Positions 45,795 to 54,700 of a stretch of DNA of 64,000 nt are shown piece by piece; positions within the stretch are counted from its first letter, which is position 1; the number at the start of each line of letters is the position of its first letter. The notes under the pieces are model-generated. The model did no database searches. It was not told the origin of the DNA and saw nothing but the letters and a program-made list of their open reading frames with translations. Both the position numbers and the translations under genes were made by a program. The stretch comes from JBGPLJ01 sp963826145 (GTDB lineage Bacteria > Pseudomonadota > Gammaproteobacteria > Steroidobacterales > Steroidobacteraceae): the NCBI GenBank assembly GCA_963826145.1, contig CAWGVW010000002.1, forward strand, positions 682,001-746,000, given 5' to 3'.

Positions 45795-46976
45795 TCATTC
45801 AGAGACCGGATCGCGCGCCGGAAGTTCGCTCGCGCGCTGCAGGGCCTCGGCCCCGAATTTGTCATGGATCTGGTCGACCGCCACATCGAGAGCGCCTGGC
45901 TGCGCGGCTCGCGTCCCCTCGAAAAGTTCCAGCTGGCTGGCCGGCGCTAGCTGACTCACGCCGACGCCAAGCAGCCGAACTGCTGCACGGGGCTGCGAAT
46001 CGAGCCAGGTCGTGAGAAGTTCGCGGGCAACGCCGAGGATCAATCGCGTGTCCTGCGTCGGGGGCCCGAATGTTCTTTGGCGCGTGTAGGTCGTGAAGTC
46101 CTTGCGACGGATCTTGACGGTGACCTGGGCGGTCATCAGGTCTTTGGCGCGAAGTCGCGCACACGTCCGATCGGCCAACCGGGCGAGCTCCGAATAGAGC
46201 AGCGCATGATCGCGGATGTCGTCGGAAAACGTCTCTTCTGCGCTGATGGAGCGGTCCTCGGCGTCTGCCACGACCGGCCGGTCGTCTATGCCGGTGGCTC
46301 GTTCGCGTACGCGGCGGGCGAAGCGGCCAAAGATCGGCCACAGCACGCCGTCCGGGGCCCTGCTCAGTTCACCCAGCGTGTGAATGCCGTGCTCTTCCAG
46401 TCGCGCCGCTGTTTTCCGGCCGACGCCGGTTAGCCGCGAGATCGGCAGCGGCTCGAGCACGCTCGCCGCTTCGCCGGGAGCGATATGGACGAATCCATCC
46501 GGCTTGCGCAGATCCGATGCGATTTTCGCGAGCAGCTTGTTCGATGCGAGGCCAACCGAAGCCGTAAGTCCCGTCGTCTCACGGATGCGTGCCTTGATCG
46601 ACCGCGCAATCGCGACGGCGCCACCGAACAGTGCTTCGCTCGCGGTGATATCGAGAAATGCCTCGTCTAGACTAAGTCCTTCGACGGCCGGCGTGAATTC
46701 ACGAAAGACGGCGAAAACCTGACGCGACACCTCCTGATAGCGACGCATGCGCGGCGGAATGCAGATCGCCTGCGGGCAACGCCGCAGCGCTTCGCGCATG
46801 GGCATAGCGGAATGCACGCCGAACTTGCGGACCTCATAGCTCGCGGCGGCCACGACACCCCGTCCACCCGTGCCGCCAACGATGACCGGCCTGCCCGCGA
46901 GCTCGGGACGATCACGCTGCTCGACCGACGCGTAGAACGCGTCCATGTCGACGTGCAGGATGGCGCGGGCGCTCAT
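45795..46976 (-). CDS. dinB: DNA polymerase IV (DinB)
   Basis: 393 residues of Y-family polymerase. The metal-binding HVDMDAFYASVEQRDRPEL and SLDEAFLDIT carry the catalytic acidic residues, and the helix-hairpin region (LTGVGRKTAARLEEHGI) precedes the little-finger domain. It does translesion synthesis. The gene is followed on the same strand by gspA after 107 bp. No LexA-type box was evident by eye in its upstream bases. Confidence 0.95.
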   Translation of the reverse strand: MSARAILHVDMDAFYASVEQRDRPELAGRPVIVGGTGGRGVVAAASYEVRKFGVHSAMPMREALRRCPQAICIPPRMRRYQEVSRQVFAVFREFTPAVEGLSLDEAFLDITASEALFGGAVAIARSIKARIRETTGLTASVGLASNKLLAKIASDLRKPDGFVHIAPGEAASVLEPLPISRLTGVGRKTAARLEEHGIHTLGELSRAPDGVLWPIFGRFARRVRERATGIDDRPVVADAEDRSISAEETFSDDIRDHALLYSELARLADRTCARLRAKDLMTAQVTVKIRRKDFTTYTRQRTFGPPTQDTRLILGVARELLTTWLDSQPRAAVRLLGVGVSQLAPASQLELFEGTRAAQPGALDVAVDQIHDKFGAEALQRASELPARDPVSE

Positions 46977-46994
46977 ACGCCCATCGGGGGTCCG

Positions 46995-47420
46995 TTACTT
47001 GGCCACGTGGATCGTGATCTTCTGCGACATGACCGGCGGGTTGTGCGGGACGTGCATGGCGTCTCCGAGCAGGAGCTGCAGCGTGTGTTTGCCGGGTGTC
47101 AGGGTCAGCGTGATCTCTGTCTGGCCCTTGCCGAAGTGGATGATCTTGTTCTCGACCGCCGGCAGTGGCTGACTGAGGTCGGCGGGGATGTCGGTGTCGA
47201 CGAAGAGATGATGATGGCCGGTGTTGTCGAACTTGATACCGGCCGGGGCAATGCCCATGCCCTTCAGGCCGAAGTGGATCGTGACCGGATTGGTGACCTT
47301 GGTGCCGTCCTTGAGTCCGACGAAGTAAACCTCGGCGCCAGCGGGCGATGCCGTGCGTTCTTGCGGCAACACGACGGCGGATGCGAGGAGCAATGCAATT
47401 ACGAACGCCAGGCGTTTCAT
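46995..47420 (-). CDS. DUF4399 periplasmic protein
   Basis: 141 residues with signal peptide (MKRLAFVIALLLASAVVLPQ). The mature domain has EVYFVGLKDGTKVTNPVTIHFGLKGM, GHHHLFVD and KHTLQLLLGD, the DUF4399 pattern. Four His in close order could bind metal. Role unknown. The start is at 47420 by the signal peptide; the longer frame to 47669 has no family support. It lies 18 bp before dinB. Confidence 0.85.
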   Translation of the reverse strand: MKRLAFVIALLLASAVVLPQERTASPAGAEVYFVGLKDGTKVTNPVTIHFGLKGMGIAPAGIKFDNTGHHHLFVDTDIPADLSQPLPAVENKIIHFGKGQTEITLTLTPGKHTLQLLLGDAMHVPHNPPVMSQKITIHVAK

Positions 47421-47446
47421 GGGAGATCCCCTTTTCGATGCGTCTT

Positions 47447-48496
47447 CTAAAGTGTCAGGGCGGTGTACAGCGCGGCGATGACCATCGTCACGGCAAGGCA
47501 GATGGTATACGCGAAGAAGAGAATTCCAAACTTGATGAACGTTTTGAAACGTCCCTGGCCGTAGACGCGCCGCAGCGACAGGTAGACGTAGGCAAGGAGC
47601 CCCGCAGCGATCGCCACGGACACGATTTTGGGCGGGTGGACGCCACCGGGCACGAGCGCAAACAGCCAATTGCCGATTATGATCGCGCTGATCGAGGCGA
47701 ACAGGAACACCTGCACGTGCACGAAGAACAGCAAGTGCTCGACGTAGAAGCGGCGCGAGCGCAGGTAGAGCACCTTATTGACGAGAGCGAGCAGCGGCAG
47801 GAACGCGAACATCATCTTCGGCAGGTTGTCGATGAAGCTGCGTGCGAGTCCCGCTCCGGCGTCCACCGTGATCTTGTGGCAGGCCGCCCGTGCTCTCGTC
47901 TGCAGCCCCAACCAGCTGAAGATCGAAAAACTCAGCTGATCACATTCGCTTCCGCGCTTCGTCGAACCGGACTGCAGGCTGCGCAGATCCTGCAAATCAC
48001 CCGAGAGCTCGTCGATTTGATCCTGCAGTCTTCTGTTCTGCGGGTTGCGTGCGAACTCGGCGCGCTTCGCAGCTAGCGCCGCTTGCGTTGCGTCGATGGT
48101 GTTCTTCATGGAAGCGGCATCGCCCGCGATGACGAAATTGGTGGTGTCGTCCCGCAGGGGCGACGTCAAAAGGAACAGCAGGATGCTGGACACGAGGTAC
48201 AGGCGGAACGGCGGCACATAGCGTACGCGGCGACCCGCGAGGAATTCGACGGTGAGGAATCCCGGCTTGGCGACAAGCGAGCGCAGCGTTCGCCAGAGTC
48301 GGGAGTCGACATGCCAGAAATCCTCGATTGCTTCCTTGAGCAGCGCTCCAAGGGAAATGATCCGCGAGTGTTCGCGCTGGCCGCAGGCGCTGCAAAAGGG
48401 GCCCGTCAGCGCCGCGCCACAGTTCTGGCATTGCGGCACGCTGAGAACACCCGTGTCACGCCCGCTTGCGACGAGATCCTGTGACAAGGACGGCAA
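47447..48496 (-). CDS. DUF3667-type membrane protein with zinc ribbon
   Basis: 349 residues. Near the N-terminus is a zinc ribbon: CQNCGAALTGPFCSACGQR. The DUF3667 segment follows (EDFWHVDSRLWRTLRSLVAKPGFLTVEFLAGRRVRYVPPFRLYL), then a coiled stretch and four or so helices. Family function is unknown, though it is common in gammaproteobacteria. The start near 48496 precedes the zinc ribbon by about 20 residues. It lies just upstream of the DUF4399 gene and just downstream of fadE. Confidence 0.88.
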   Translation of the reverse strand: MPSLSQDLVASGRDTGVLSVPQCQNCGAALTGPFCSACGQREHSRIISLGALLKEAIEDFWHVDSRLWRTLRSLVAKPGFLTVEFLAGRRVRYVPPFRLYLVSSILLFLLTSPLRDDTTNFVIAGDAASMKNTIDATQAALAAKRAEFARNPQNRRLQDQIDELSGDLQDLRSLQSGSTKRGSECDQLSFSIFSWLGLQTRARAACHKITVDAGAGLARSFIDNLPKMMFAFLPLLALVNKVLYLRSRRFYVEHLLFFVHVQVFLFASISAIIIGNWLFALVPGGVHPPKIVSVAIAAGLLAYVYLSLRRVYGQGRFKTFIKFGILFFAYTICLAVTMVIAALYTALTL

Positions 48497-48499
48497 CCG

Positions 48500-50980
48500 T
48501 CAGGCGATTTGAGCCGCGGAATGTTCGGACGCAGCTTGCACGCCAAGCTCGTCCGGCGCGAAATCATCGACATTTACGATGTCCATGACCTTGCGGTCAT
48601 AGTCGCGCAGCATGGCGGCTTCGGTTTCGCTGATGATCCCTGCCGCCGTTGCCTGTTGAATCTGCGTCGGCAGGTCGAGCGCTGTTACCTTCCCAGTCTT
48701 CACGCCATCGACCCGGATACGCTTTTCTATAGGTTCGGCGACGATCGAAAGGGTCAGTGCCTCCTGCAGCAGGCCGAGCGGGTTGGTCGGCTCGAGCGTA
48801 CGGTAGATGCCGTCCGCAAGCCGGTCGCGCGTAAGGCTCGGCGTCATGATGGCGTCGACGATGGCGCGGCCGATGCGGTCGTTCGGCGCCGAGTAGGTCA
48901 GACCGCGCGGAAAGATCAGCAGGCGCATCAGCCAGGCGAGGCTGCGGATCGGGAAATTGCGCAGAAAGCTGTGGAGTTGCTCCTGCGCCTTGTACATGAG
49001 CGTCATGCAGGCCCATTGTACGATCGGCAGATCCTCGGGCGGCCGTCCCTGATTCTCGTAGTGCTTGAGCACCATCGAGGCGAGGTACATCGACGACAGC
49101 ACGTCGCCGAGGCGAGCCGAGAGATTTTCCTTCTTCTTGAGGTAACCGCCGAGCGAAAGCATGGCGATGTCGACGGCAAACGCAAACGACGCACTGAAGC
49201 GGTTGATGTGCTGATAGAAGCGGCGCGTCGGTCCCTCGTCGGGCACGCGGGTGAAGCGCGCGAGCGTGAACGCCATGATAAGCGAGCGGATCGCATTCGA
49301 GATCGTGAAGCCGATATGGCCGAAAAGCGCGCGATCGAACTCGGCGAGTCCCTGCGCGCGATTGGTATTCCGCGCCGCGTTCATCTCCCTTAGCACATAA
49401 GGATGGCAGCGCACCGCGCCCTGGCCGAAGATGATGAGGCTTCGCGTCAGGATGTTCGCGCCTTCAACGGTGATGGCGACGGGAACCACCTGGTAGCCGC
49501 GCGCGAGGTAGTTCTTCGGGCCCATGCAGATGCCCTTGCCGCCGTGCACGTCCATGGCGTCGTTCGCAACCATGCGGCCGAACTCGGTGACGTGGTACTT
49601 CAGCATCGCTGATGGCACCGAAGGCTTTTCGCCGCCGTCGATTGCCCCGGCGGTGACTGATCGTGCAGCATCCATGATGTAGGTGTGGCCCGCCATGCGG
49701 GCGATTACCTGTTCGACACCCTCGAAGCGGCCGACCGACATGTTGAACTGGCGGCGGATGCGGCAGTAAGCGCCGGCCGCGAACGTTCCCGCTTTCGCGC
49801 CACCAGTCGTGTTCGACGGCAGCGAAATGCAGCGCCCCACCGAGAGCTGCTCGACGAGCATGCGCCAGCCCTGGCCGGCCATCTTCGGCCCGCCGATGAT
49901 GAAATCGAGTGGCACGAATACGTCGCGACCCTGAATCGGCCCGTTCTGAAATGGTACGTTGAGGGGAAAGTGCCGGCGGCCGATGGTGACGCCAGGCGTA
50001 TTGCGCGGAATTAGAGCGCAGGTGATGCCGTAGTCAGTCTTGTCCGCGCCGAGGAGTTCCTCTGGATCGAACAGCCGGAAAGCAAGACCAACGACGGTCG
50101 CGATCGGGGCCAGCGTGATGTAACGCTTCGAGAAATTGAGCTTCAGGCCGAGCACTTCCCGGCCCTGATAGTTTCCGCGGCAAACGATGCCGGTATCTGG
50201 CAGTGATGCAGCGTCCGATCCGGCTCGCGGCCCTGTCAGTGCAAAGCAAGGAATTTCCTCGCCACGCGCGAGGCGCGGTAGGTAGTGGTTTTTCTGCTCC
50301 TCTGTTCCATAGTGCAGCAGCAGCTCGGCCGGACCGAGAGAGTTGGGCACGGCAACGGTCGATGACGCAGTCACGCTGCGGCTTGCTAGTTTTACAAGCA
50401 CGCAGGAATGCGCGTATGCCGAGAAGCCGAGCCCGCCGTATTTCTTCGGAATGATCATCGCGAAGAAACCCTTCGACTTGAGGTAATCCCACACCTGCGG
50501 CGCAAGATCGCCGCGTCGATGAGTGGTGTCGAACTCATCGATCATTCGGCAGACTTCATCGCAAGGGCCGTCGAGGAAGCCGCGCTCCTCGGCGCTCAAC
50601 TGTGGAGCTTTCGCGGAAACGAGCTTCTGCCAGTCGGGATTGCCGGTGAAGAGCTCCCCATCCCACCAGACGGTGCCAGCCTCGAGTGCTTCGCGCTCGG
50701 TGTTCGACATGTTGGGTAGGGCACGACGGAAGACGCGGAAGATCCAGCGCGTAACAAACGTCTTGCGCAGCGGTTTAATATTGAGAAAGGCGAGGCCGCT
50801 CCATAGCACCCACAGGAACGCCTTCCACACAATGTGGCCGTGGCCGAAGTAGCTGTACGCGGCAAGCAGGAGCAGGAATGCCGCTGTGAACGCACCGAGA
50901 CCGAGCCGCCGATAGGCTAGGAAATTGAACAGGACCAGGAACCCGAGCAGCCAGAGAAGCGCAATGCCTACGGACATCAT
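48500..50980 (-). CDS. fadE: Acyl-CoA dehydrogenase FadE
   Basis: 826 residues, the long gammaproteobacterial FadE. Two to three N-terminal helices (residues 1-70) anchor it. The FAD-linked catalytic part includes KKYGGLGFSAYAHSCVL, CFALTGPRAGSDAASLPDTG and DVHGGKGICMGPKNYLARG. It oxidises acyl-CoA to enoyl-CoA in beta-oxidation. The malate dehydrogenase gene is upstream by 25 bp on the same strand. Confidence 0.95.
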   Translation of the reverse strand: MMSVGIALLWLLGFLVLFNFLAYRRLGLGAFTAAFLLLLAAYSYFGHGHIVWKAFLWVLWSGLAFLNIKPLRKTFVTRWIFRVFRRALPNMSNTEREALEAGTVWWDGELFTGNPDWQKLVSAKAPQLSAEERGFLDGPCDEVCRMIDEFDTTHRRGDLAPQVWDYLKSKGFFAMIIPKKYGGLGFSAYAHSCVLVKLASRSVTASSTVAVPNSLGPAELLLHYGTEEQKNHYLPRLARGEEIPCFALTGPRAGSDAASLPDTGIVCRGNYQGREVLGLKLNFSKRYITLAPIATVVGLAFRLFDPEELLGADKTDYGITCALIPRNTPGVTIGRRHFPLNVPFQNGPIQGRDVFVPLDFIIGGPKMAGQGWRMLVEQLSVGRCISLPSNTTGGAKAGTFAAGAYCRIRRQFNMSVGRFEGVEQVIARMAGHTYIMDAARSVTAGAIDGGEKPSVPSAMLKYHVTEFGRMVANDAMDVHGGKGICMGPKNYLARGYQVVPVAITVEGANILTRSLIIFGQGAVRCHPYVLREMNAARNTNRAQGLAEFDRALFGHIGFTISNAIRSLIMAFTLARFTRVPDEGPTRRFYQHINRFSASFAFAVDIAMLSLGGYLKKKENLSARLGDVLSSMYLASMVLKHYENQGRPPEDLPIVQWACMTLMYKAQEQLHSFLRNFPIRSLAWLMRLLIFPRGLTYSAPNDRIGRAIVDAIMTPSLTRDRLADGIYRTLEPTNPLGLLQEALTLSIVAEPIEKRIRVDGVKTGKVTALDLPTQIQQATAAGIISETEAAMLRDYDRKVMDIVNVDDFAPDELGVQAASEHSAAQIA

Positions 50981-51005
50981 TCGAAAATTCCCTTGGCTCG
51001 TGCCG

Positions 51006-51983
51006 CTAGATCAATTCCCTCACGCCGTCGCGCTCCTCGCGCAGTTCTTTGTCGGTCGCCTGCATCTTCTCGCGGCTGAATGCGTCAATCTCGAGTCCCT
51101 GCACGATCTTGTAGGAGCCGCCGCCGCAGGTCACGGGATACGAATAAATCACTCCTTCCTTGACGCCGTAGCTGCCGTCAGCCGGAATGCCCATGCTGAC
51201 CCAATTGCCTTCTGCTGTTCCGTGCATCCAGTCGCGCACGTGATCGATGGCCGCCGACGCGGCCGAGGCCGCGGACGATGATCCGCGAGCCTTGATGACC
51301 GCCGCGCCACGCTGTTGCACTGTCGGAATGAAGGTTTCCCGCACCCATTTCTCGTCGACCAGCGACCTGGCGGGCTTGCCTGCGACCGTTGCATGGTTGA
51401 CATCGGGGTACTGAGTAGCTGAATGATTGCCCCAGATCGTCACCTTGCGGATGTCCGTCGTGTGCGAGCCTGTCTTGTCCGCAAGCAGATTCAGCGCACG
51501 GTTGTGATCGAGGCGGGTCATCGCGGTGAAGTTTGAGGGCTTGAGGCTCGGTGCATTGCGCTGCGCGATGAGCGAATTCGTATTCGCGGGATTGCCAACG
51601 ACGAGCACCCGGACATCCCGATCCGCGACGGCATCGAGGGCCTTGCCCTGAGCCGAGAAGATCTGTGCGTTCGCGAGCAAGAGATCCTTGCGTTCCATGC
51701 CGGGGCCGCGTGGGCGCGCACCTACGAGCATGGCGATATTGCAGTCCTTGAACGCGACCCTGACATCATCCGATGGAACGACGCGGTTCAGCGTCGGGAA
51801 GGCACAGTCGTTCAGCTCCATGACCACGCCGCCGAGCGACCCGAGCGCTGGTGTGATCTCGAGCAACATGAGATTGACCGGCTGGTCGGCTCCGAGCATC
51901 TGTCCGGATGCAACCCGGAATGCAAGCGCATAACCGATCTGTCCCGCGGCTCCAGTAATTGCGACATTCAGAGGTTTCTTCAT
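51006..51983 (-). CDS. mdh: Malate dehydrogenase
   Basis: 325 residues of the LDH/MDH superfamily. NAD motif AITGAAGQIGYAL, substrate arginines ARPRGPGMERKDLL and NRALN, NPANTNSLIA, and the catalytic His in IWGNHSATQYPD. It resembles the MDH of the cytosolic NADP/plant-type found in Xanthomonads rather than E. coli type. I take the ATG at 51983, which follows GGAG. TCA-cycle oxidation of malate to oxaloacetate. Confidence 0.94.
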   Translation of the reverse strand: MKKPLNVAITGAAGQIGYALAFRVASGQMLGADQPVNLMLLEITPALGSLGGVVMELNDCAFPTLNRVVPSDDVRVAFKDCNIAMLVGARPRGPGMERKDLLLANAQIFSAQGKALDAVADRDVRVLVVGNPANTNSLIAQRNAPSLKPSNFTAMTRLDHNRALNLLADKTGSHTTDIRKVTIWGNHSATQYPDVNHATVAGKPARSLVDEKWVRETFIPTVQQRGAAVIKARGSSSAASAASAAIDHVRDWMHGTAEGNWVSMGIPADGSYGVKEGVIYSYPVTCGGGSYKIVQGLEIDAFSREKMQATDKELREERDGVRELI

Positions 51984-52120
51984 TTTTCGGGCTCCATTGC
52001 GTCCGGACGTACGCCGCATGCTTCGGCGAATCCGGCGCGTCGACCGAAGAGGTCAGCGGCCGGAAGGACGTCGTGCGAGAGGCCCGGGATTCTAGCAAAG
52101 TTCAGTGCTTGCACCGCCCG

Positions 52121-52939
52121 CTAGCGGGCGTCGTCAGGTAGCGGGTGTTCGCGGAAGTAACCAGGATACTTCTCGAGGAACAGCTTCATCTGCCGGTCGG
52201 CAGATGCCGTGTCGCCGTTTGTGCGCAGCTGCTTGATGAATGCTAGCCACGCACTTGGGTCCCGCCGCATGGTTTCCACTTCGGCGGTCGGTGCACCCGC
52301 ACTCTCGATGCTGGCCGTGGATGCCCGGGTGCCCGTCGTGACGACCGATTGCAGAGCGCCTGATTCCGCGGTGCTGTCCTTCTTGTACAGATCGGTACTC
52401 GCGGCGGCGACGGCTGGTGCCGCCGGTTCGGCAACCGTATCCTTCCTGGCGGGTTGCGGCGCCGCCATTTTCGCTCGATCGAGAGCGGTTGCTGCGGGCG
52501 GCGCCGCCGGGACGTTGTTGGTCAGCCGGCGTGCTGGTTGGACTTCGGCAGCCGGATTCGCTGCAAGCCGCGTGTCGCTTTCCGCCTTTGTCTCCGCATC
52601 GACCACGGGCGGCGGAGCTGCGGCGACAACTGGTGCGTGGGCCTCGTCTGCAGACTCCTGGCGCACGTCAATCTGGGGGCGAATGACGATCTGAAGGACA
52701 ACCGTGAAAACGAGCATCACCGTTGCTGCAAATGCCACCGGGGCCATCCATCCAACGTAGATGTCGCGCTCCAGCGGCTCCTTGCGATCGAAAGTATGCG
52801 CCGCACGGGCCCGCGCGAGCACCGCTTCGTCCAGTTCCTTCGGAGGATTCTCCGCGCTCAGGTTCCGATAACGGCGCGACAGGCGCGAACGCCGGCCGAT
52901 GTAGGTTTCGAATTCCGCGTCGTCCATCGGATCACTCAC
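52121..52939 (-). CDS. Probable anti-sigma-type membrane protein
   Basis: 272 residues: short acidic N-terminus (DDAEFETYIGRRSRLSRRYRNL), one transmembrane helix (about 63-84: GWMAPVAFAATVMLVFTVVLQI), then an Ala/Pro-rich periplasmic part and a C-terminal helical domain (WLAFIKQLRTNGDTASADRQMKLFLEKYPGY). No zinc-binding anti-sigma motif. It overlaps the ECF sigma gene by 8 bp, so regulation of that sigma factor is the natural guess. Confidence 0.72.
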   Translation of the reverse strand: MSDPMDDAEFETYIGRRSRLSRRYRNLSAENPPKELDEAVLARARAAHTFDRKEPLERDIYVGWMAPVAFAATVMLVFTVVLQIVIRPQIDVRQESADEAHAPVVAAAPPPVVDAETKAESDTRLAANPAAEVQPARRLTNNVPAAPPAATALDRAKMAAPQPARKDTVAEPAAPAVAAASTDLYKKDSTAESGALQSVVTTGTRASTASIESAGAPTAEVETMRRDPSAWLAFIKQLRTNGDTASADRQMKLFLEKYPGYFREHPLPDDAR

Positions 52940-53639
52940 GGAGCGACTCTTGCAGTTCGACCGCCGGGTCGTCCTTCAGCGCCGCCCGAAGTTTGTTGAG
53001 CGCATAGCGCAGCCGGCTTTTCGCAGTTTCCATGCCGACGCCCGTCACGAAAGCGATCTCCTCGAGGTCGAGCCCGGTCTCTTCATATAGGAGGAACACC
53101 TCGCGCTGATCCGGCGGAAGTTCCGCCAGACTGGCACGAAACGCATGCTCGAGCTGCGCGCGGGCGAGTTGCGCGTCCGGCCGCTCGTGAGTTGGTGACA
53201 CCAGCTGATCGCTCCAGTCATCGACGGGGTCAGTGAGTCCCGCACGTCGTGCGGATTGTCGGCGAAAGTAGTCGACAGAGCAGTTGTGGGCGATGTGAAA
53301 AAGATAGGTCGTGAAGCGTGCCCGCACTTCATAGCGGTCGCGATTCGAAATGATGCGGCCCCACACGTCCTGAAAAAGATCAGCCGCGGTTTCGCTGTCA
53401 CGGCATTGCCGTAACAGGTAGCGGTAGAGCGATCCGCGATGACGTTCGTAAAGCACTTCGAAGGCACGCAGGTCGCCGTGCCGGTAGCGCACCATCAAAT
53501 CGCCGTCGTCATCGGTGACAGTCACCCGCGGGAGCGTAGCCGGCTGAGTCGTCGCGGTGAACTGGCGATGCACGCGGGGTTTGTAGTGAGTCAGAGGCGG
53601 CTCGACATTTGCCGGATGGATACTGAGTGTCCGGCTCAA
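52932..53639 (-). CDS. ECF-type RNA polymerase sigma factor
   Basis: 235 residues. Region 2: LYERHRGSLYRYLLRQC, AADLFQDVWGRIISNRDRYE, TTYLFHIAHNCSVDYFRRQ. Region 4: LAELPPDQREVFLLYEETGLDLEEIAFVTGVGMETAKSRLRYAL. Proposed start is a TTG at 53639 because GAGGAAA lies 7 bp upstream. A GTG nearer the domain (53525) is an alternative. It lies in an operon with the membrane anti-sigma-like gene. Confidence 0.93.
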   Translation of the reverse strand: MSRTLSIHPANVEPPLTHYKPRVHRQFTATTQPATLPRVTVTDDDGDLMVRYRHGDLRAFEVLYERHRGSLYRYLLRQCRDSETAADLFQDVWGRIISNRDRYEVRARFTTYLFHIAHNCSVDYFRRQSARRAGLTDPVDDWSDQLVSPTHERPDAQLARAQLEHAFRASLAELPPDQREVFLLYEETGLDLEEIAFVTGVGMETAKSRLRYALNKLRAALKDDPAVELQESLRE

Positions 53640-53843
53640 TCTTGATTTCCTCGTTGGGACTGGCGCTGTAAACGGTGGCTGAGGGGCCTGGGGTTATCCA
53701 AGAGCGCCCAAAATCCGGGCTGAACGCTAGCTATCTAGGCGCCTCGCAATCCTGCGGGTCGGCCCAAAACATACATAACACGCTGATTTATAAAACAATA
53801 GAAAGTTTTGAACTTTTTTGTGTTGGGGTCTTGCATTTAAGTA

Positions 53844-53865
53844 GTGTTGTAGTAGAGTATAACAC
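53844..53865. promoter_or_regulatory. Promoter/operator of the YtrA-type operon
   Basis: The spacer 53640-53947 is otherwise empty of genes and unusually AT-rich in 53760-53870. GTGTT-N12-AACAC (53844-53865) is an inverted pair. It sits across a candidate -10 (TAGAGT at 53853, or TATAAC at 53858), with TTGCAT at 53831 as a possible -35. GntR regulators of the YtrA kind often repress their own promoter through such repeats. Confidence 0.5.
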
Positions 53866-53947
53866 CGTGGCAGTCAGGAACTATTCAGCGACCGCCACTG
53901 CGGAAGCCGGAGCGCAGACCCACCGGCACAGACTGGAGGCTAGGAAC

Positions 53948-54223
53948 ATGAAAGCGACGAATTGGATGCAGGACAACAAAGGTATGTGGCTGGCGACTGT
54001 TTGCGCAGTGGCGGCATTCGGACTTCTGAACACGGTCCTCGGCTCGCAGCCCGCAGAGCGAGTTGGCACCGTTACGGTGACGCAGGTTCTCGATGACGAT
54101 CTCGGCACGATGGTCGTCCAGGCCGCGCGTCCTTCGAGCAGCCAGGTAGCTCGTGCTGACAGTGATGCGATCAAGCATGGCAAGAAGGGCGAGTCGGCGC
54201 TGCAGCTGGCGGTGGGCTTCTAA
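53948..54223 (+). CDS. Small membrane/secreted protein of the YtrA-type operon
   Basis: 91 residues starting MKATNWMQDNKGM behind GGAGGCTAGGA. A hydrophobic segment at about residues 13-27 (MWLATVCAVAAFGLL) is a signal anchor. The rest is Val/Thr-rich, then Lys/Gly-rich. No family. It is the first gene after the AT-rich promoter and before the GntR regulator, so it may be an accessory of the ABC system. Confidence 0.65.
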   Translation: MKATNWMQDNKGMWLATVCAVAAFGLLNTVLGSQPAERVGTVTVTQVLDDDLGTMVVQAARPSSSQVARADSDAIKHGKKGESALQLAVGF

Positions 54224-54224
54224 C

Positions 54225-54246
54225 GCGTTCTGGTACAGTAGAACGC
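54225..54246 (+). repeat. Inverted repeat between small gene and regulator gene
   Basis: GCGTTCT (54225-54231) and AGAACGC (54240-54246) are perfect 7-bp arms with an 8-nt loop. It lies just after the small gene's stop codon and 38 bp before the regulator start. There is no T-run, so it is not a plain terminator. It could cut read-through or bind a protein. Confidence 0.55.
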
Positions 54247-54283
54247 TAGATCGGTATCGCACGTGTCCCCGAACGAGTCACCC

Positions 54284-54700
54284 ATGGACGCCAACTGGAA
54301 CGACAGCCAGCCTATTTATCGGCAGCTGCGCGATCGGGTGGTCGCCATGATTCTCGAAGGGGCATTAAAGGAGGGCGATCCGCTTCCTTCGGTTCGCAGC
54401 GTCGCCGCCGAGTACCGCCTGAATCCCCTCACGGTACTGAAAGGCTATCAGCAGCTGGTCGATGAGCTGCTGGTCGAGAAGCGTCGTGGTCGTGGCATGT
54501 TCGTCAATACGGGTGCCCGCGCGATGCTTCTCAAAGGGGAAAGACAGAGATTTCTCGAAGACGAGTGGCCAAAGATCCACGCTACCATCACGCGGCTCGG
54601 CTTTAACGCCGATGAGCTCCTGGGGCAGGAACCGGCAACACGACCGGTAACACCCAGTCCGAGCACCCGAAAGGACGAGGACAATGAATCCGCCGAATGA
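54284..54700 (+). CDS. GntR-family regulator, YtrA subfamily
   Basis: 138 residues: winged helix-turn-helix with WNDSQPIYRQLRDRVVAMILEGALKEGDPLPSVRSVAAEYRLNPLT (in parts), followed by a short tail, which is the YtrA layout without a large effector domain. The start is the ATG at 54284, a GTG at 54263 also being in frame. It lies upstream of an ABC ATPase by overlap of 17 bp, as in ytr operons, where it represses its own operon, sometimes relieved by cell-wall antibiotics. Confidence 0.9.
   Translation: MDANWNDSQPIYRQLRDRVVAMILEGALKEGDPLPSVRSVAAEYRLNPLTVLKGYQQLVDELLVEKRRGRGMFVNTGARAMLLKGERQRFLEDEWPKIHATITRLGFNADELLGQEPATRPVTPSPSTRKDEDNESAE

Noticed and set aside
52115..52130. 16-bp palindrome CGCCCGCTAGCGGGCG at the end of the anti-sigma-like gene
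   Set aside because: It has no T-run on either strand, so it is not a clear terminator; it may be a chance GC-rich dyad at a stop codon.
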